NCBI GenBank assembly: GCA_009761415.1
Contig: QUOL01000003.1
Location: 434,001-498,000, forward strand
DNA: 64,000 bases
Reading direction: 5' to 3'
DNA from: Sarcomyxa edulis
Taxonomy: Eukaryota > Basidiomycota > Agaricomycetes > Agaricales > Mycenaceae
Shown here: positions 21,603-33,712 of the stretch, in pieces
Layout: every line of letters begins with the position of its first letter
Position numbering within the stretch: position 1 is the first letter of the stretch
Position numbers and translations under genes: made by a program
Notes under the pieces: model-generated
Seen by the model: only the letters and a program-made list of their open reading frames with translations
Told to the model about the DNA's origin: nothing
The model's database searches: none

Positions 21603-23809
21603 CTAGAGCTTTCTAGCAGACAAGACAACCGGCAAAGCGCCCTTCCTGAAGATGAAGAAATCCTCCAAGTTCTCCTCCCAAACCATCGGCTTATAATCTG
21701 GAGGGAAGGTCATGTCGAATCTCTGCATCGTCAGGCAAACAACCATACGCATCTCCTGCAAAGCGAGGTTTTTCCCAACGCACATTGCCGGCCCAAACGA
21801 AAAGGGTATGTACGCCGACGTGTTGTGGATGATCTCGCGGTCAGTGTTGAAGATGTCAGGTTCGAGAGCATTTCGTTCTTTCGAAGGGAGCCACCTCTCG
21901 GGCAAAAACGTGTCGGGCATTGGTGAGAAGTTGCGGGGATCGCGATGAAGGGAATAGAAATGTAACATGGCAGTTGTGCCCTTCGGGATGAAGCTGAGCG
22001 ACGCATCAATGAAGCGATGTATGTGAGAGACCAGACGACTTACTAAGGGCCGATCATTTTTCCAGTGACAGTTGTCCGATGGCTGCCATCAGAGACGGGT
22101 GGAAGCAGCCGTAGAGTCTCGTTTCTGGGCATTGGATGGACGGTCAACACGAAACACGGAAAATACGACAATTACAGTGGTACTTACATGACAGCATTCA
22201 AATAACTCATCTGAGTGTGCTTCGCTGTATTCGTCAAGTCATTTCCCAATGCATCCACTTCTTCGCGGAGTCTCTTGTAACATTTCGGATTCTGTAAGAG
22301 GTACCAGAATATGTTGCTCAGAGTCGTCGATGTCGTGTCTGATCCTGCCACGATAGCAAGTATACCGTCAGCCTCAATTTCTTGCTGAGTAGGTCTGATC
22401 GACCCCATTCCATCCTCGTCAATCTATCCGATTCAGGCGATATCAGGGTAATTCCAACATTTATCAAATGACAGGACTTACCAAGTAATGGAAAAGGTCC
22501 TTCCTCTGGGAGCCTTCCTTCTGTCGTTGAATGGCGCGCTTTCTTGCGAAGTCAGAAAAGGCTTTCCATCCTTGTCCAACCGGCAACGCCAAAAAGTATG
22601 GAACCAACCACGGAAGAAGCCCGAGTGATATGGCGATCCTATAAAACATTGAGAGGGTGTTATAATCATACGTGTAGCCCAAGTACCGGCTCACTTACGG
22701 AAGACCGTCGTCGAGTTGATGCCAAATTCCGCCAACGTCTCCATCACGCATCATCTCTGATCCACCGCCAAAGCTGATGAGTGGAATGTCATTAGTGAGT
22801 GGAATACCTAGAAACGAGGCGATAGTCTTACGCCATGTCGCTCATAAAGTCATACCTGTACAAATCTGAATCAATGTCATGTACGTTGCGGAGGACAGAT
22901 GATAGAGACGTACGTGAAGTAACTGAACCACTTCGCTAGATCCACAACACCGTCTTGCTTCGCAAGTTGATCAAGAAGTTGCGTAGCCCGTGTCTCAATT
23001 ATCTCCTCGTACCCCTTCAAAGCTTCTGTATTGAAGCCTCGGTTCCAGGGTTTGCGTCTACGAGCGTGCTCCGCCGGATCTTTCAATGCGATCATAGCCA
23101 GGCTGCCTCCAACGGTTGGGTCCTGTGCTTCTATGACTAGAGAAAATTGATGTCAAGAGCGGACCTTCGAACGGTGAATGAGCATTGCTCACAAGGTCCC
23201 TTCGGTACGCCATTTATACCCATTAAAGGAACGATAGCCGCTGGATCACTGATAGAGAGAGAGTTTGGGCCTGAGCAATGATCAGTTTCATTTCTGGAAC
23301 GATGACCTGGAAATTCACCGATCCTGACGATATCGCCATATCGATCGTGTAGTTTTTGATGATACAGATGTTCTTTCCCTCTCAGCATAATATTAGTGAG
23401 CCACAGCATCGAGATCTTGCATAAAAGGGGGCCAGGGTATTGCGCCAACGGATGGAAGGGCGAAAGACGATAGGCTACGACTGAGATAGATAGGACAACC
23501 AAGTATAGGGCCAAAATAGTGGCTGTAGCCACTATAATGTTATGGTCAGGATGTTGCACAAGAGAGGCCGTCAGAAGTCCTGGAACGCCAAGCAAGAGGA
23601 AAGCATGGATGATGGGTCTCGAAGGTTCCAAGCGATTGAAGATAGCATGGCATCCCTGCGTACGTCGTATGAGTGATCATATTCTGGATAGCATGATAGA
23701 TATTACTTACTAGAGCTGCACCCACGATGGAAATCAGATTAGTTTGGGATGTGAGAGGGGTCATTGTCGCGTTGAAAAAATACATGTTGTGTAGCGAGGA
23801 ATATACCAT
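21603..23809 (-). CDS. Cytochrome P450 monooxygenase, copy 1
   Basis: About nine exons encode a complete microsomal-type P450. A hydrophobic N-terminus with several candidate membrane segments is followed by the Pro-rich hinge RLSPFHPLAQYPGPL. Further along are WNRGFNTEALKGYE (C helix region) and the I helix AIVAGSDTTSTTLSNIFWYL. The K helix NETLRLLPPVSDGSHRT carries E-x-x-R, and FLPERWL is the PERF region. The haem loop is FSFGPAMCVGKNLALQEMR with the Cys ligand; the usual Arg/His two before the Cys is Ala, as I recall from related Agaricomycete P450s. The substrate is unknown. Exon 1 starts at MVYSSLHNMYFF. It is a tandem paralogue of the gene at 24759, and every splice site and motif looks intact. 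Confidence 0.9.
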
Positions 23810-23824
23810 AGTTCTCGACCTCTG

Positions 23825-23834
23825 TATTTATATA
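23825..23834 (-). promoter_or_regulatory. TATA box of P450 copy 1
   Basis: TATATAAATA on the minus strand lies about 16-25 bp before the ATG at 23809, which is close; the transcript leader would be very short or a later Met would be used. The same element occurs at the second copy. Confidence 0.55.
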
Positions 23835-24758
23835 CGTGCAGTGCTCCGCAAGAACCTGTGATGAAGTCATAGACACCTGCAACTCTGAAGATTTGCTATT
23901 CATGACGGCGGAGCCGTACCAAGTCATTTTCGATTCACGGGTGATTCCACGAGCTCCCCCGAACATTGCGGCATTCGCAAGTTTCGATACAGCGCCCCTA
24001 ACGATAAGCTGGATAGTATTCTCTCTGCCGATATGATCGTTCAATGATCTCAAAGGCGAATAATAGAGACAATGCCCACCCAGAGCGAGGGCTTACGCGT
24101 CCTCTCGGCTGCCAGGTTGCAGATCAAGGAAGACTCAACAAAGATTCCCATCGAGAAGCTTCACGCTGCTATTCTAGTAGAGAAGCAGTTGCCTCTGTAA
24201 TCATCTTGGTAAGTCAAGCATCATAACAAACATTGCAACATATCACTCACGAGTCACTTCCGGCATATTTTCTAGATAGGCCATCTAATGGAGCTACGAT
24301 TTCGACGACATACGATAAGACTTAGCAATGAGTGATCGATTTCAGCGACACACGTTTCATGCGGATGGCTTGACAACTTACTATCGAGAATCGACTGTCA
24401 GATGACATGCCAACGCATGAATGAGAACGTGAGACTGATGGCGAGATCAAGGCGAGATGTTGAAGTCTTGAAGAGAATTGTGCACGTGGCTGTGCGGACT
24501 TGACGCGTTATTTCTTTCAAACGGAGTTGCCAAACAGGCCGAATATACCAGTAAGTAGGAGATTGCAATTTGCGGGTAAAATTGCCAGAAATCCTGAAAG
24601 CGCAGTGCACCGGGAACACCGTATTGCTTAGACCCACTGTCGAAAAGATGGCAAAGTAGGAAGTAGGACAGTTACACTTTTAATATGGATTTTTGGATTT
24701 ACAAAAGAGTTTATAGCTCAAAGATATCGGCATAATTTCCTTCCCAACAGGGAAGTGA
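23835..24758. other. Promoter region of P450 copy 1, duplicated
   Basis: No gene is seen. Several stretches (for example 23966-24050 and 24296-24430) match the region upstream of the second P450 (about 27118-27200 and 27445-27570), so the promoter was copied with the gene. Confidence 0.65.
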
Positions 24759-26979
24759 CTATAGCCTTCTAGCAGACAAGACAACCGGCAAAGCGCCCTT
24801 CCTGAAGATGAAAAAATCCTCCAAGCTCTCCTCCCAAAGCGTCGGATTATAATCCGAAGAAAAGCTCATATCGAACCTCTGCATCGTCAAGCAGATGACC
24901 ATACGCATCTCTTGCAGAGCAAGGTTCTTCCCAACACACATGGCCGGCCCGAACGAAAAAGGGATGAATGCAGACGTGTTGTGGATGATCTCGCGGTTGT
25001 TGTTGAAGATGACAGGCTCGAGAGCGGTCTGTTCTTCTGGAGAGAGCCACCTCTCGGGCAAAAACGTGTCGGGCAATGGTGAGAAGTTGCGGGGATCGCG
25101 ATGAAGGGAGTAGAAATGTATCATGGCAGTTGTGCCCTTCGGGATGAAGCTGGACGGACATGTCTGTTGAGTTATAGCTTTGACGAAGCAATTGGGCGAC
25201 TTACTAGAGACCAATCATTCTTCCTGCGACGGTAGTTCGGTGACTACCATCAGAGACGGGCGGAAGCAAACGTAGAGTTTCGTTTCTGTGCAAGTGGATG
25301 TGGTCAGCAAAAAACCTGGAAATGACAGGAATTACGATGGTACATACATGACAGCATTCAAGTAATGCATCTGAGTATGCTTGGCTGTGTTCATCAAGTC
25401 ATTTCCCAATGCATCCACTTCTTCGCGGAGTCTCTTGTAACATTCCGGATTCTGTAAGAGGTACCAGAATATGTTACTCAAAGTCGTAGATGTCGTGTCT
25501 GATCCTGCTACAATAGCAAGCATGCCATCAGCCTCGATTTCTTGCTGAGTAGGTCTGGTCGGCTCGATCCCGTCCTCATCGATCTATCGAGTTGGGCTGC
25601 ATGAGGATAACTTCAATATAGGGAAGACCAAGGGACTTACCAGGTGATGGAACAAGTCCTTCCTTTGAGACCCTTCCTTCTGTCGTTGAATGGCGCGCTT
25701 TCTCGTGAACTCGGAAAAGGCTTTCCGTCCTTGTCCAACCGGCAACGCCAAAAAGTATGGGACTGACCATGGAAGAAGACCGAGTAATATAGCCGTCCTT
25801 AGGTAGACAGATCAGGCATCAGAATCATACGCTCAGCCTGGATACTAGCTTACTTACGGGAGACTGTCCTCGAGTTGATGCCAGATGCCACCAACGTCCC
25901 CGTCACGCATCATCTCTGAGCCACCGCCAAAACTGAAAAGTAGAATGTAGTCAGCGAACGATACATCAATAAGCAAGACATCTGTCTTACGCCATATCGC
26001 TCATGAAGTCATACCTGATTGTGCCACACAAGTCCATTATTATCGTTTCACAGTGAAAGAGAGAATAGAGACATACGTGAAGTAACTGAACCACTTGGCT
26101 AAATCCACAGCACCGTCTTGCTTTGCAAGTTGATCGAGCAATTGTGTTGCCCGTGCCTCGATTATCTCCTCGTAGCCCTTCAAAGCTTCTGTATTGAACC
26201 CTCGGTTCCAGGGTCTGCGTCTACGAGCGTGCTCCGCAGGATCTTGCAACGCGATCATAGACCTTCCCCCAGCGGTGGGATCCTGTGCGTCTATGACTGG
26301 AGAAGACTGACGTCAGGAACGAATCTTTGAACAATCGATACGACAGTCCTTACATGGTCCTCTCGGAACGCCAGTAGTACCCATCATAGGGACAATGGCG
26401 GACGGGTCACGGATAGAGAGAGAATTTGGGCCTGCGCAACAGTTGGTCTCGATATTCGTTCAAGGATACGATATCTGAAAATGTACGTACCAATTCTGAC
26501 GACATCGCCATATTGCTCATGTAATTTCTGATGATAAAGATGCTGTTTACCTCCAAGCATAATCCTCGTGAGCCAAACCATGGAAACCTTGCAAGAAAGA
26601 GGACCAGGGTATCTAGCCAATGGATGGAAGGGCGAAAGACGATAAGCTACGATTGATGTGGACAAAATGGACAGGTATAGCATCAAAATAGTGGCTGCAG
26701 CCACTACAACATTATGGCCGGGTTGCACGAGGAAGGTAGTCAAAAGTCCTGGAATGCCGAGCAAGAGGAGAGCATGGACAATGGGTTTCGAAGGCTCAAA
26801 GCGCTTGAAGATTGCATGGCATCCCTGGGTAACATCGTATGAGCGACGAGTCTTGCGATCGTGAGATGAAGACCACTTACTATAGCTGCACCTGCGATTG
26901 GAATCAAGGCACGTTCGGTTGTGAGAGAGGTGAATGTTGCGCTGATAAGTTCCATCATATGAACTGAGGAGTAGACCAT
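24759..26979 (-). CDS. Cytochrome P450 monooxygenase, copy 2
   Basis: This has the same exon layout and motifs as copy 1: RLSPFHPLARYPGPL, MIALQDPAEHARRRRPWNRG, I helix AIVAGSDTTSTTLSNIFWYL, K helix NETLRLLPPVSDGSHRT and haem loop FSFGPAMCVGKNLALQEMR. The most divergent part is the membrane-spanning N-terminus (MVYSSVHMMELISATF), plus scattered changes in the FLPERWL region and the C-terminal 60 residues. No stop or frameshift is seen, so both copies appear functional and are free to diverge in substrate. The offset between the copies is about 3.16 kb. Confidence 0.9.
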
Positions 26980-26997
26980 AGTTCTCGACCCTCTGTG

Positions 26998-27005
26998 TTT
27001 ATATA
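26998..27005 (-). promoter_or_regulatory. TATA box of P450 copy 2
   Basis: TATATAAA on the minus strand lies about 20 bp before the ATG at 26979, in the same context (preceding an AGAG.GTCGAGAAC stretch) as in copy 1. Confidence 0.55.
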
Positions 27006-28028
27006 CGGTGGATTCATGCTAATGACACTTTGAGGATTTGCGACTCAGGACGCCGAGGACCGTCTCAAGTCACTTGAAATTGCCAAAGGTGATTGCACGA
27101 GCTCCTCCATGTTTGCGGCATTCGCATGTTTCGATACAGCGTTCTCAGCGACAACCTGGATAGAAGTCTCCGTGCCGATATGATCGTGCAGTAGCGTCAC
27201 AGGCTGAAGATCAGCAATGCCTACTCAGAGCGAGGACATTGCTCGGCTATTCTCATGACCTATCCTATTCGAAGAAATATGCCGGCAGTCAGTGATAATT
27301 TACGATGTCTGATATGATGCTTGACTTACTAACGTGCTTACAGGATCAATTCTTATGTCCTAGAATAGCAGCGTGAAACTTCTCGATGGGAAAGTCTGAC
27401 GAGTCTTCCCCGAGTCGCAACTTGAAGGAGCTGGCGGCCGCCGCCTACGGGGTTACGATTTCGACGACGTCTACTAAGGCTTATCAATGTCGAGAGCAAG
27501 CGTGTTTGGTTTGACATCCTGCTATCCAGAATTCACCGTCAGATGACTTGAGGACGCGTGAATGAGGACGTGATGACAACGTGATGGTCAAAACAAGGTA
27601 GTAGAATGAAATAAAATAATCAAGAGCTGTGACGCACCGTTTACTTCACACGGAGTCGTCAAACAAATGGCACTGCCATCGGTCGGCTCGTAATGGACAT
27701 GGCTGCACACGTATATAGTTCAAATGCATTGCACGGAAGTAATGCTTATTGTTATACGATTGAGTGATAGCCAGAGGATCCAGCTGAGAGATATACCAAA
27801 ACGGGAAAATATGCATGAAAGAAAGTCATCATGCATCTGTTGCGTTGGTTTTGTGGTGTGATTTGAGTAATAGGATTGTGATGCAAGACAATAAATACGG
27901 TACGGGAACGACTGAAAGCATGGGGACAAACATAGACGAGATTATGCGCAGGAGAGAAGAGAAGCCGATGAGGATGCAACGATGTGAGCGTAAAAAGTCC
28001 CAAAAGAGAGTTATAGTATTGAGGGAGA
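27006..28028. other. P450 copy 2 upstream region and TOA1 3' flank
   Basis: The left two thirds correspond to the duplicated promoter region. The remainder (about 27700-28028) shows only unremarkable open frames. Confidence 0.5.
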
Positions 28029-29233
28029 TTACCACTCGAATTCACTGAAAAAAGCTCGTCAGTAATTGCAGTAGTGACCTTGGAGGACAACGAACCCTGT
28101 GCACTTGGCAAACAGATAATCACGTCCATTAATATGGATCATCCCGTCTTTCAGGATACACTTCCACTTGTTTTTGACTCGAGCCACCTTCAAGTAGGAG
28201 GAAACATTAGCAATTAGAAACAGCAGACCATGAACGTCGTATGTACCTTGTCATAAGTACAAAACACAATATCAGTCTCACCAGCCATACCTTCTTCGGC
28301 ATCCTCTTCACCCTCGGTATCCGAATCATCTAAATCGCTGTTGATAGCTTCGCTATCCTCTACTTGCGTCCCTGAGCCAGACGCAGTGGATTGCGACCCT
28401 AGCGCGCCTGGCCGAGGAAGCGATGGATGGGAAGGATGAGGGGCGTAAGCACCTGCAGGAGGAGATGCCGAATCATCGGATTCGTCATCGTCGGAAGTAG
28501 ACGGTCCGTCGACCTGAGGTATTCGCTGTTGGGGTTGCTGTTGTAGTTGTTGTTGCTGCTGCTGTTGAGCCACTGTAGGACCTGGCGGTTGCGGCGGGTA
28601 TGATCTCTGCATTTGTTGAGGTGGTCGAGGACCAGTCGGGAATGAAAGAACACTTTGCTGACCACCTGGGTGAGGTCGTGCCCCGTTCAACTGAGGCCCT
28701 GGGAGAGGAGGAAGTGCATATGCAGGTGGAGGTGGAGGACCGGCGCTGCCGTTCAATACGAACCGATTGTCCATTGGCTCTGCTTTGACCTGAGGTTGGC
28801 CTGGTTGTGGAAGAGCATATGGATTATGTGGTGGTGGGTAACCCGGGTGATGGGGCACTTGCATATGTTGTAGAGGGTGCGGTGGGTATCCATGCGGTGG
28901 AAGAGGGGGATGATGAGGGTGATGAATAGGTTGATGTGGTGCTTCAAACTCGGCTACATGAGAGGCTATAACCTTGTTTTCCCATTTCTGTTGGACAGAT
29001 AGGTGGAAAGAAATTGAGTGATATTTTTTGAGAAAGACTTACATGCTGAAGCTCAGCGAGAACGTCCTCTGCGACGCCGTATTCTTCGAACTCGGGCTTA
29101 ATAGCAGAAATGACATCGTCGATAACAGCGCGGTAGATGGAAGGCTCATTGACGACGAAAATCAAAGATTTAACATGGAAAACGCTACTGCTGACAGGGT
29201 CTGTGACCAGCTCACCACTATCTTATTCGACAT
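28029..29233 (-). CDS. TOA1: Transcription initiation factor IIA large subunit
   Basis: The start MSNKIV is joined by an intron to PSIYRAVIDDVISAIKPEFE and VAEDVLAELQHKWE, the N-terminal helical bundle of TFIIA-alpha. A long low-complexity middle follows (His/Pro-rich, then a Gln run of about 8 and QQ/PQ repeats). Then comes the acidic stretch INSDLDDSDTEGEEDAEEG and the C-terminal beta-barrel strand DIVFCTYDKVARVKNKWKC. The end is ILKDGMIHINGRDYLFAKC and GEFEW, the invariant TFIIA end. The last intron uses donor gttcgt. It functions with TOA2 to stabilise TBP on TATA promoters. The start is chosen because it gives the family N-terminus exactly. It is divergent from the small gene at 29508. 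Confidence 0.93.
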
Positions 29234-29463
29234 TTATTGCACTCCGTCGCTGTTGACGGCAACGAGCAAGCACAAAAAAGTGGGCGAGTCGCGATGTGGT
29301 CGGGAGCAAGAGGGCAGGGCTTTTATAGTTCATGCAATTCCTCACCAAGCTCGGGTTTCAAACTCCGCACTGACTCGGCTCGGCACAGCGACACGTGGAA
29401 TGATGTCACCCGACGTACCACCAGGCCAGGCATGCCACTCAGGTGAGGGCGGCAGATGGAGTC

Positions 29464-29470
29464 TATAAAA
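29464..29470 (+). promoter_or_regulatory. TATA box
   Basis: tataaaa lies 38 bp upstream of the ATG at 29508, with a short C/A-rich leader. This arrangement is typical of strongly or inducibly expressed fungal genes. Confidence 0.65.
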
Positions 29471-29507
29471 GCAGTAACATAGCCGTAGTTTACATGCAAT
29501 AACCACG

Positions 29508-30009
29508 ATGCCTCTCTTCAAATCCAACCAAGAACCCACCCCCGAACCTGCCCCACAACACAAGGGCATCTTCTCGCATCGCTCCTCATCTCCTCCCAAG
29601 ACAGAATCTCCGACTCAAAGCCACGGCACAGGCTTTTTTAGTCGTCGATCGTCGTCACCAGATGATTCGACTGCCGAATCCACCAGTCGAGGAAGCACAC
29701 TGAGCGGTTTCTTCAGCAGGAACGATCGAGACCCCTCCATCCTAGCTGCACGCCAAAAGGTCACAGACGCCGAGAATGCAGAGAAGGAGGCGGATAGAGC
29801 ATTGTTGAAGGCTCGAGCAATGGTGAAAGAAGCCAGAGAGCACGTCAAGCTATTAGAGAAAGAGGCTATGGAAGAGTGAGTGATGTTGTTCATCTTTGTG
29901 CGTTCAATGCTGACTGTCGTCCACTCGTAGTGCACGACGCGCGAAAGCTAAACAAGCCGAGGCGAAGGTAGTCAGCAAGTCTGCGAGTGGGCTTGGAAGG
30001 CATGGCTGA
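29508..30009 (+). CDS. Small conserved Agaricomycete protein, Ser/Phe-rich with coiled coil
   Basis: Two exons encode about 149 residues; the intron begins at gtgagt after EKEAMEE's penultimate codon. The N-terminal half repeats a short motif: GIFSHRSSSP, GFFSRRSSSP and SGFFSRNDRDPS. The C-terminal half (about 75-140) is a charged heptad-like helix, AARQKVTDAENAEKEADRAL and following, and ends RRAKAKQAEAK...LGRHG. Proteins of this form are common, often stress-responsive, hypotheticals in Agaricomycetes to my recollection, but no function is established. The FFSRRSSSP repeats look like basophilic kinase sites. A close TATA box suggests inducible expression. Confidence 0.75.
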
Positions 30010-30484
30010 AGACTCACTTCCTACATGAACCCGTTCCGTCTGTTCTGTAGTTTCCAAACTACTGACTCGCCGTGTTTACTATACCCTTACAGTTACTGCT
30101 TCATATATTCGGTAATTCTTGTTACCTAGTTCCTCATCTACGATACCCACCATTAGCTCCTGAATGCAGATAAAAGAATATCAAACCGGATCTAGACGAT
30201 ATAAATGATGGTATTGATTCGAAGAACACTGCTGGCAAGATTCAACGTGGTCAGCACGAGTACAGGGAGTACAAGAGTCGATCGAATGGGTTCAGGATGA
30301 AAGGATTAAGTGCATTATTCCATTGTTACCGTACGGACGGACAAGCACATTGGATTATCAAGCTCTATAAGAGGAATAAAGTTGTCTCCTAATATCTGGC
30401 ATCCACCGACCAGCAGAGTTTACCTGAGATAGATCATCTACTCACCTTCCACCGAAAGGCGCAGGGAATCGGCAGATTTACTAC
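30010..30484. other. Intergenic, nothing recognised
   Basis: These are the 3' flanks of the convergent small gene and F-box gene. No RNA gene or repeat is seen. Confidence 0.5.
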
Positions 30485-32194
30485 CTATACAGTGCGCATC
30501 GGCACTTCGACTCCTTGATCCGCCCGATCACTCTTCCGAACAACCCCATCTCCATCCTCTCGCTCGCGCTCGTTCCAAACCTCATCCTCATTCACATCAG
30601 CATCAGCATAAAGCCACAAAACACCCTCCCCATCCTGGAAATCCACACCTTCGTTCTCGAATCTATCCGCCCACCACATAAACCACTCCCTCGCCGCAGG
30701 CGTGAACCTGCCCGTCGCCAGAGTAGGTACATCCGGCTCCGCATCCACGGAACAACCGACGGTCCTTATGACTTCCAATGAGGGGAAGACTGTCCTTGTG
30801 AAAGAGAGAAGGTGCCGTTTGGTGTGACAGGGCTTGGACTTTGATTCTCCTTGGAACGCGAACGAAGCAGAGGGAGGGAATTTGGACCAGGCTGCTGAGG
30901 GGTCGAAAGGGTCAAGCGCGGAGGCTTTGACCCCACGCAGGCCTATGCGACGGAGGGAATTATGTGTTCCTGGTGAAGGAAGGGGAGCCATTATAGGAGA
31001 TGCTATAGGAAATGTCAAAGACTGAAGATTTGGGCAGGTTTGCGGTTGAAGGAATGTGCTTGGGTTTATATGCTGTCGACGATTAGGATTATGTTGAGGT
31101 AAGCTAAGAGCATGTTCGGATTCTTCTTGAGAGGTAGGGGGACAGGTGACGTCGATAGAGATGAGGGAAGGGCCATGTACCTTGAGGAATGCGTAAAGAA
31201 GGTCGTACGGGATTGGGGCTGCTTTAGGAGATATTTCCAGAGTCAACGCTCGAAGAGCGGGCAGGGAGATGAGTTCGGCTATCACTAGACTTAGGGGGAA
31301 AGTTGAGATGATTAGATGTTCAACGGAGGATAAGATTGCACGTGGAAGGAGCGGTTTCGAGCGCTCGACGAGATCGTCGCTGCCAGGGAAGTTCCGCAAA
31401 TCGAGGATGCGGAGCGACGTAAAAGAAGAGAGAAAGTTGGAGGTCAAACACGTGCGCAAACTAGCTAGACCGATGGGTGGAGCTCTAGATTTCTCCGCTT
31501 CTGCCCACGACAGGCCAGCCAGGGTAGGACCATAGAGGTAGGCAATCGCGTCTAGAAATTTAGGTGGCAATGTGTGAATCCACGTGCCACTGAGCATTCG
31601 AACGTTACGACAGTGTTGAAAGATACGAAAGATCGTTTGTAGGTAAGGAGTGAGGTTTGCACCACGGGAGTGCGTGTAGATTTCAATGTGACGCGTCCAT
31701 TGGCCATACTCGGAATCATGAATCTTGAGCAAAACACGATCATCAATTGCAGATCGGGTGGGACCTGGTGAGTCTCGAGGACGTTTGCGATGCAAGATGG
31801 GAACAATGGTGCTTCCATCGCTTTCGTGGTCTCCGATAATCTTCGTGGGCTCATGAGTGATTGTGTTCGCGCTAGTAGACGCGCCTTGTAACGCGGTGAG
31901 AATCAGATTGGCACGCCGCGGACTGCTGATGACAATATGCTCATAGAGCAATGTGATGGCGACCTTTCTCCACGAGCGACAAACCAAAACGAGAGCACAT
32001 TTAGTCATGATGGAGAGAGTGGGGGTATTGGGACCCATAGGATTTCTGGACACGCATTGAGGAGTAAAGGGATCGAGGGGTGCGATAGAGGTTGCACGGG
32101 GGACATGTGTTGCAAATTGAAAGATCTCGAGCCACAATTCTAGCGGTAAATTCTCGTGAGCTCTCTTGTACGGAATGGAGCTGGCGGTGACCAT
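30485..32194 (-). CDS. F-box-like protein with LRR-type body
   Basis: This is a single exon of 569 residues. Residues 14-30 (ENLPLELWLEIFQFA) form the first F-box helix and LVCRSWRKVAITLLYEHIV (about 72-92) the second half, with a basidiomycete-style insert between. The remainder has scattered leucine-rich stretches (SFTSLRILDLRNFPG, LPALRALTLEIS, CPNLQSLTFPIAS, LRRIGLRGVKA) consistent with irregular LRRs that bind a substrate. Family knowledge: such proteins can bring targets to SCF ubiquitin ligases, and the genus-specific expansions are very diverse. The C-terminus is acidic. The target is unknown. It is divergent from the Vps3844-type gene (289 bp between starts). Confidence 0.75.
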   Translation of the reverse strand: MVTASSIPYKRAHENLPLELWLEIFQFATHVPRATSIAPLDPFTPQCVSRNPMGPNTPTLSIMTKCALVLVCRSWRKVAITLLYEHIVISSPRRANLILTALQGASTSANTITHEPTKIIGDHESDGSTIVPILHRKRPRDSPGPTRSAIDDRVLLKIHDSEYGQWTRHIEIYTHSRGANLTPYLQTIFRIFQHCRNVRMLSGTWIHTLPPKFLDAIAYLYGPTLAGLSWAEAEKSRAPPIGLASLRTCLTSNFLSSFTSLRILDLRNFPGSDDLVERSKPLLPRAILSSVEHLIISTFPLSLVIAELISLPALRALTLEISPKAAPIPYDLLYAFLKVHGPSLISIDVTCPPTSQEESEHALSLPQHNPNRRQHINPSTFLQPQTCPNLQSLTFPIASPIMAPLPSPGTHNSLRRIGLRGVKASALDPFDPSAAWSKFPPSASFAFQGESKSKPCHTKRHLLSFTRTVFPSLEVIRTVGCSVDAEPDVPTLATGRFTPAAREWFMWWADRFENEGVDFQDGEGVLWLYADADVNEDEVWNEREREDGDGVVRKSDRADQGVEVPMRTV

Positions 32195-32483
32195 AAGAGG
32201 TTGGTCGCAGCTATGTAATTGAGTCTAGGTGAGGCGGGTATCTCTTTAAAGCTAAGAAAGAGGTGTCAAAATATACCAGTAAAAGGGAATGAGAAACTTC
32301 TCAAGAAGAGGAAGGATACGCCAATGAAGACGAGACATTCTGAGAAATGGTACAAGTGCAGTGGCAAGGTAATGGTCAGACGAAAGAGCCTAAAGGCTGA
32401 AAGGGGACTGCCGGAACTGGCGGATCATATAAGCAGGCCACTGTCACATATCACAGTGACACCCCTCCTCATCCGTCACGGTC

Positions 32484-33712
32484 ATGTTCAGCCTGAGAGC
32501 TCTTTCCATTATTCTTGCTGGACTACATCTGTCTCAGGAAGTTCAGGCAGTCCACGTATATCTGAATCCACAACCGGCTTCCCCCCATGTCTCACCGCAG
32601 CACGCAAGTTTTGCTCTCTCGCGTCATCTTGGTCTGGAATTCTTCGAGTCTCTAGGTGGCAGTTACGCATATCAGGAGGAAACCTTTGTTGGGCAAGGGT
32701 CGAAAAATGGGCTTTTGATGGCAATTGACGAGGTGGACGCGAAAGGTGAGTGAGAAGAAAGAGTCTGCTAAAGTATATCCAACTAATTTTGCCATGCTAC
32801 AACAGACATCTTACCTTCTGACATGAAGCCTTCATTTACTGTTCCAACCCTGTCTTCTCCTCCTGCATCCCTAATATCGACATATATAAGTCGCGCCCAG
32901 CATGCATACTCTTCCGTTTACTCGGCAGAGGTCTCCTCATCTCCTTCAGGTCCCACACGTCTCCTCGACCTTTTCAGCGTACTCCCCGAGACCCCAGCAA
33001 CAACCCAATTCATCTCCGAGCTACAATCCCTATCCTCATTCCTCGACTCAGCCCCTTCCTCAGATTCTTCATTCGCAGCAGTAGAAATGGCAGGTCTAAC
33101 TAAACTGCGCCTCGCTCTCGGCACATCCAGCGAGGAATACAAACTCGCCTCCGAAGCGACCAAATCAGTCATCGCCAGTGCTCTGTCACAATCAGACAAG
33201 ATCAACCTCGCACTCCTTACTTTCTTCCCACACCAAGTTCTGAGGCGCCAACCACAACAATCGCAGACACCACTACCCCCATACCACCCGACGCCTCAAG
33301 AACCCATTTCGTCCATTTCCACGTGTTTCGCCACGGCAGACGCTTGTACGAACGGAACGAGTACCTGCTCAGGGAGAGGTGAATGTGTGCAGGCTAGCAA
33401 GGCTGGGAGGACGTGTTTTGTTTGTGCTTGTGGCACTACAAAGACTGGGGAGGGTAATAACGTCAAGACTGAGATTTGGGTCGGAGAGAAGTGCGAAAGA
33501 AAAGATATCAGCGGGTAAGTCTAGTAAACCTCTATCGTTTTGTCCTGGCTGACTTCACCGCATCTCATGATAGTCCATTTGTACTCCTCACTGGAACAGT
33601 GATCGCTATGATCCTCCTTCTCGTTGGATCCGTATCTTTGCTGTACGGAGTTGGAGATCAGCCTTTACCGAGCACGTTGTTGGGTGGTGCGGTTGGTGCG
33701 CACAAAGAATAG
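32484..33712 (+). CDS. Vps3844/DUF3844-type ER-vacuole membrane protein
   Basis: Three exons encode about 360 residues. Residues 1-22 (MFSLRALSIILAGLHLSQEVQA) form a signal peptide. The lumenal part is Ser/Pro/Thr-rich. A Cys-rich EGF-like module follows: CFATADACTNGTSTCSGRGE, then C..A..GRTCFVCACG and WVGEKCERKDISG. It is followed directly by a transmembrane segment, PFVLLTGTVIAMILLLVGSV, and a short tail with LLGGAVGAHKE. The order Cys module, W-x-G-x-x-C-x-R-x-D-x-S and TM is the signature of the fungal Vps3844 C-terminal domain, named for vacuolar sorting. A TATA-like catataag at 32427 lies 55 bp before the ATG. Confidence 0.85.

Larger units (their letters stand above)
24759..27690. repeat. 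Tandem duplication unit (second copy of about 21603-24560)
   Basis: Similarity with the first unit covers the whole P450 gene and fades out only about 700 bp beyond the start codon (shared stretches include CGATTTCGACGAC and CCGTCAGATGAC-like sequence). The left border lies almost exactly at the stop codon. Direct orientation suggests unequal crossover or local duplication. Confidence 0.75.

Noticed and set aside
21603..23809. P450 copy 1 as a pseudogene because the haem motif lacks the usual Arg
   Set aside because: Both copies share FGPAMCVG with an intact Cys, and related Agaricomycete P450s tolerate this position; no stop or frameshift was found.
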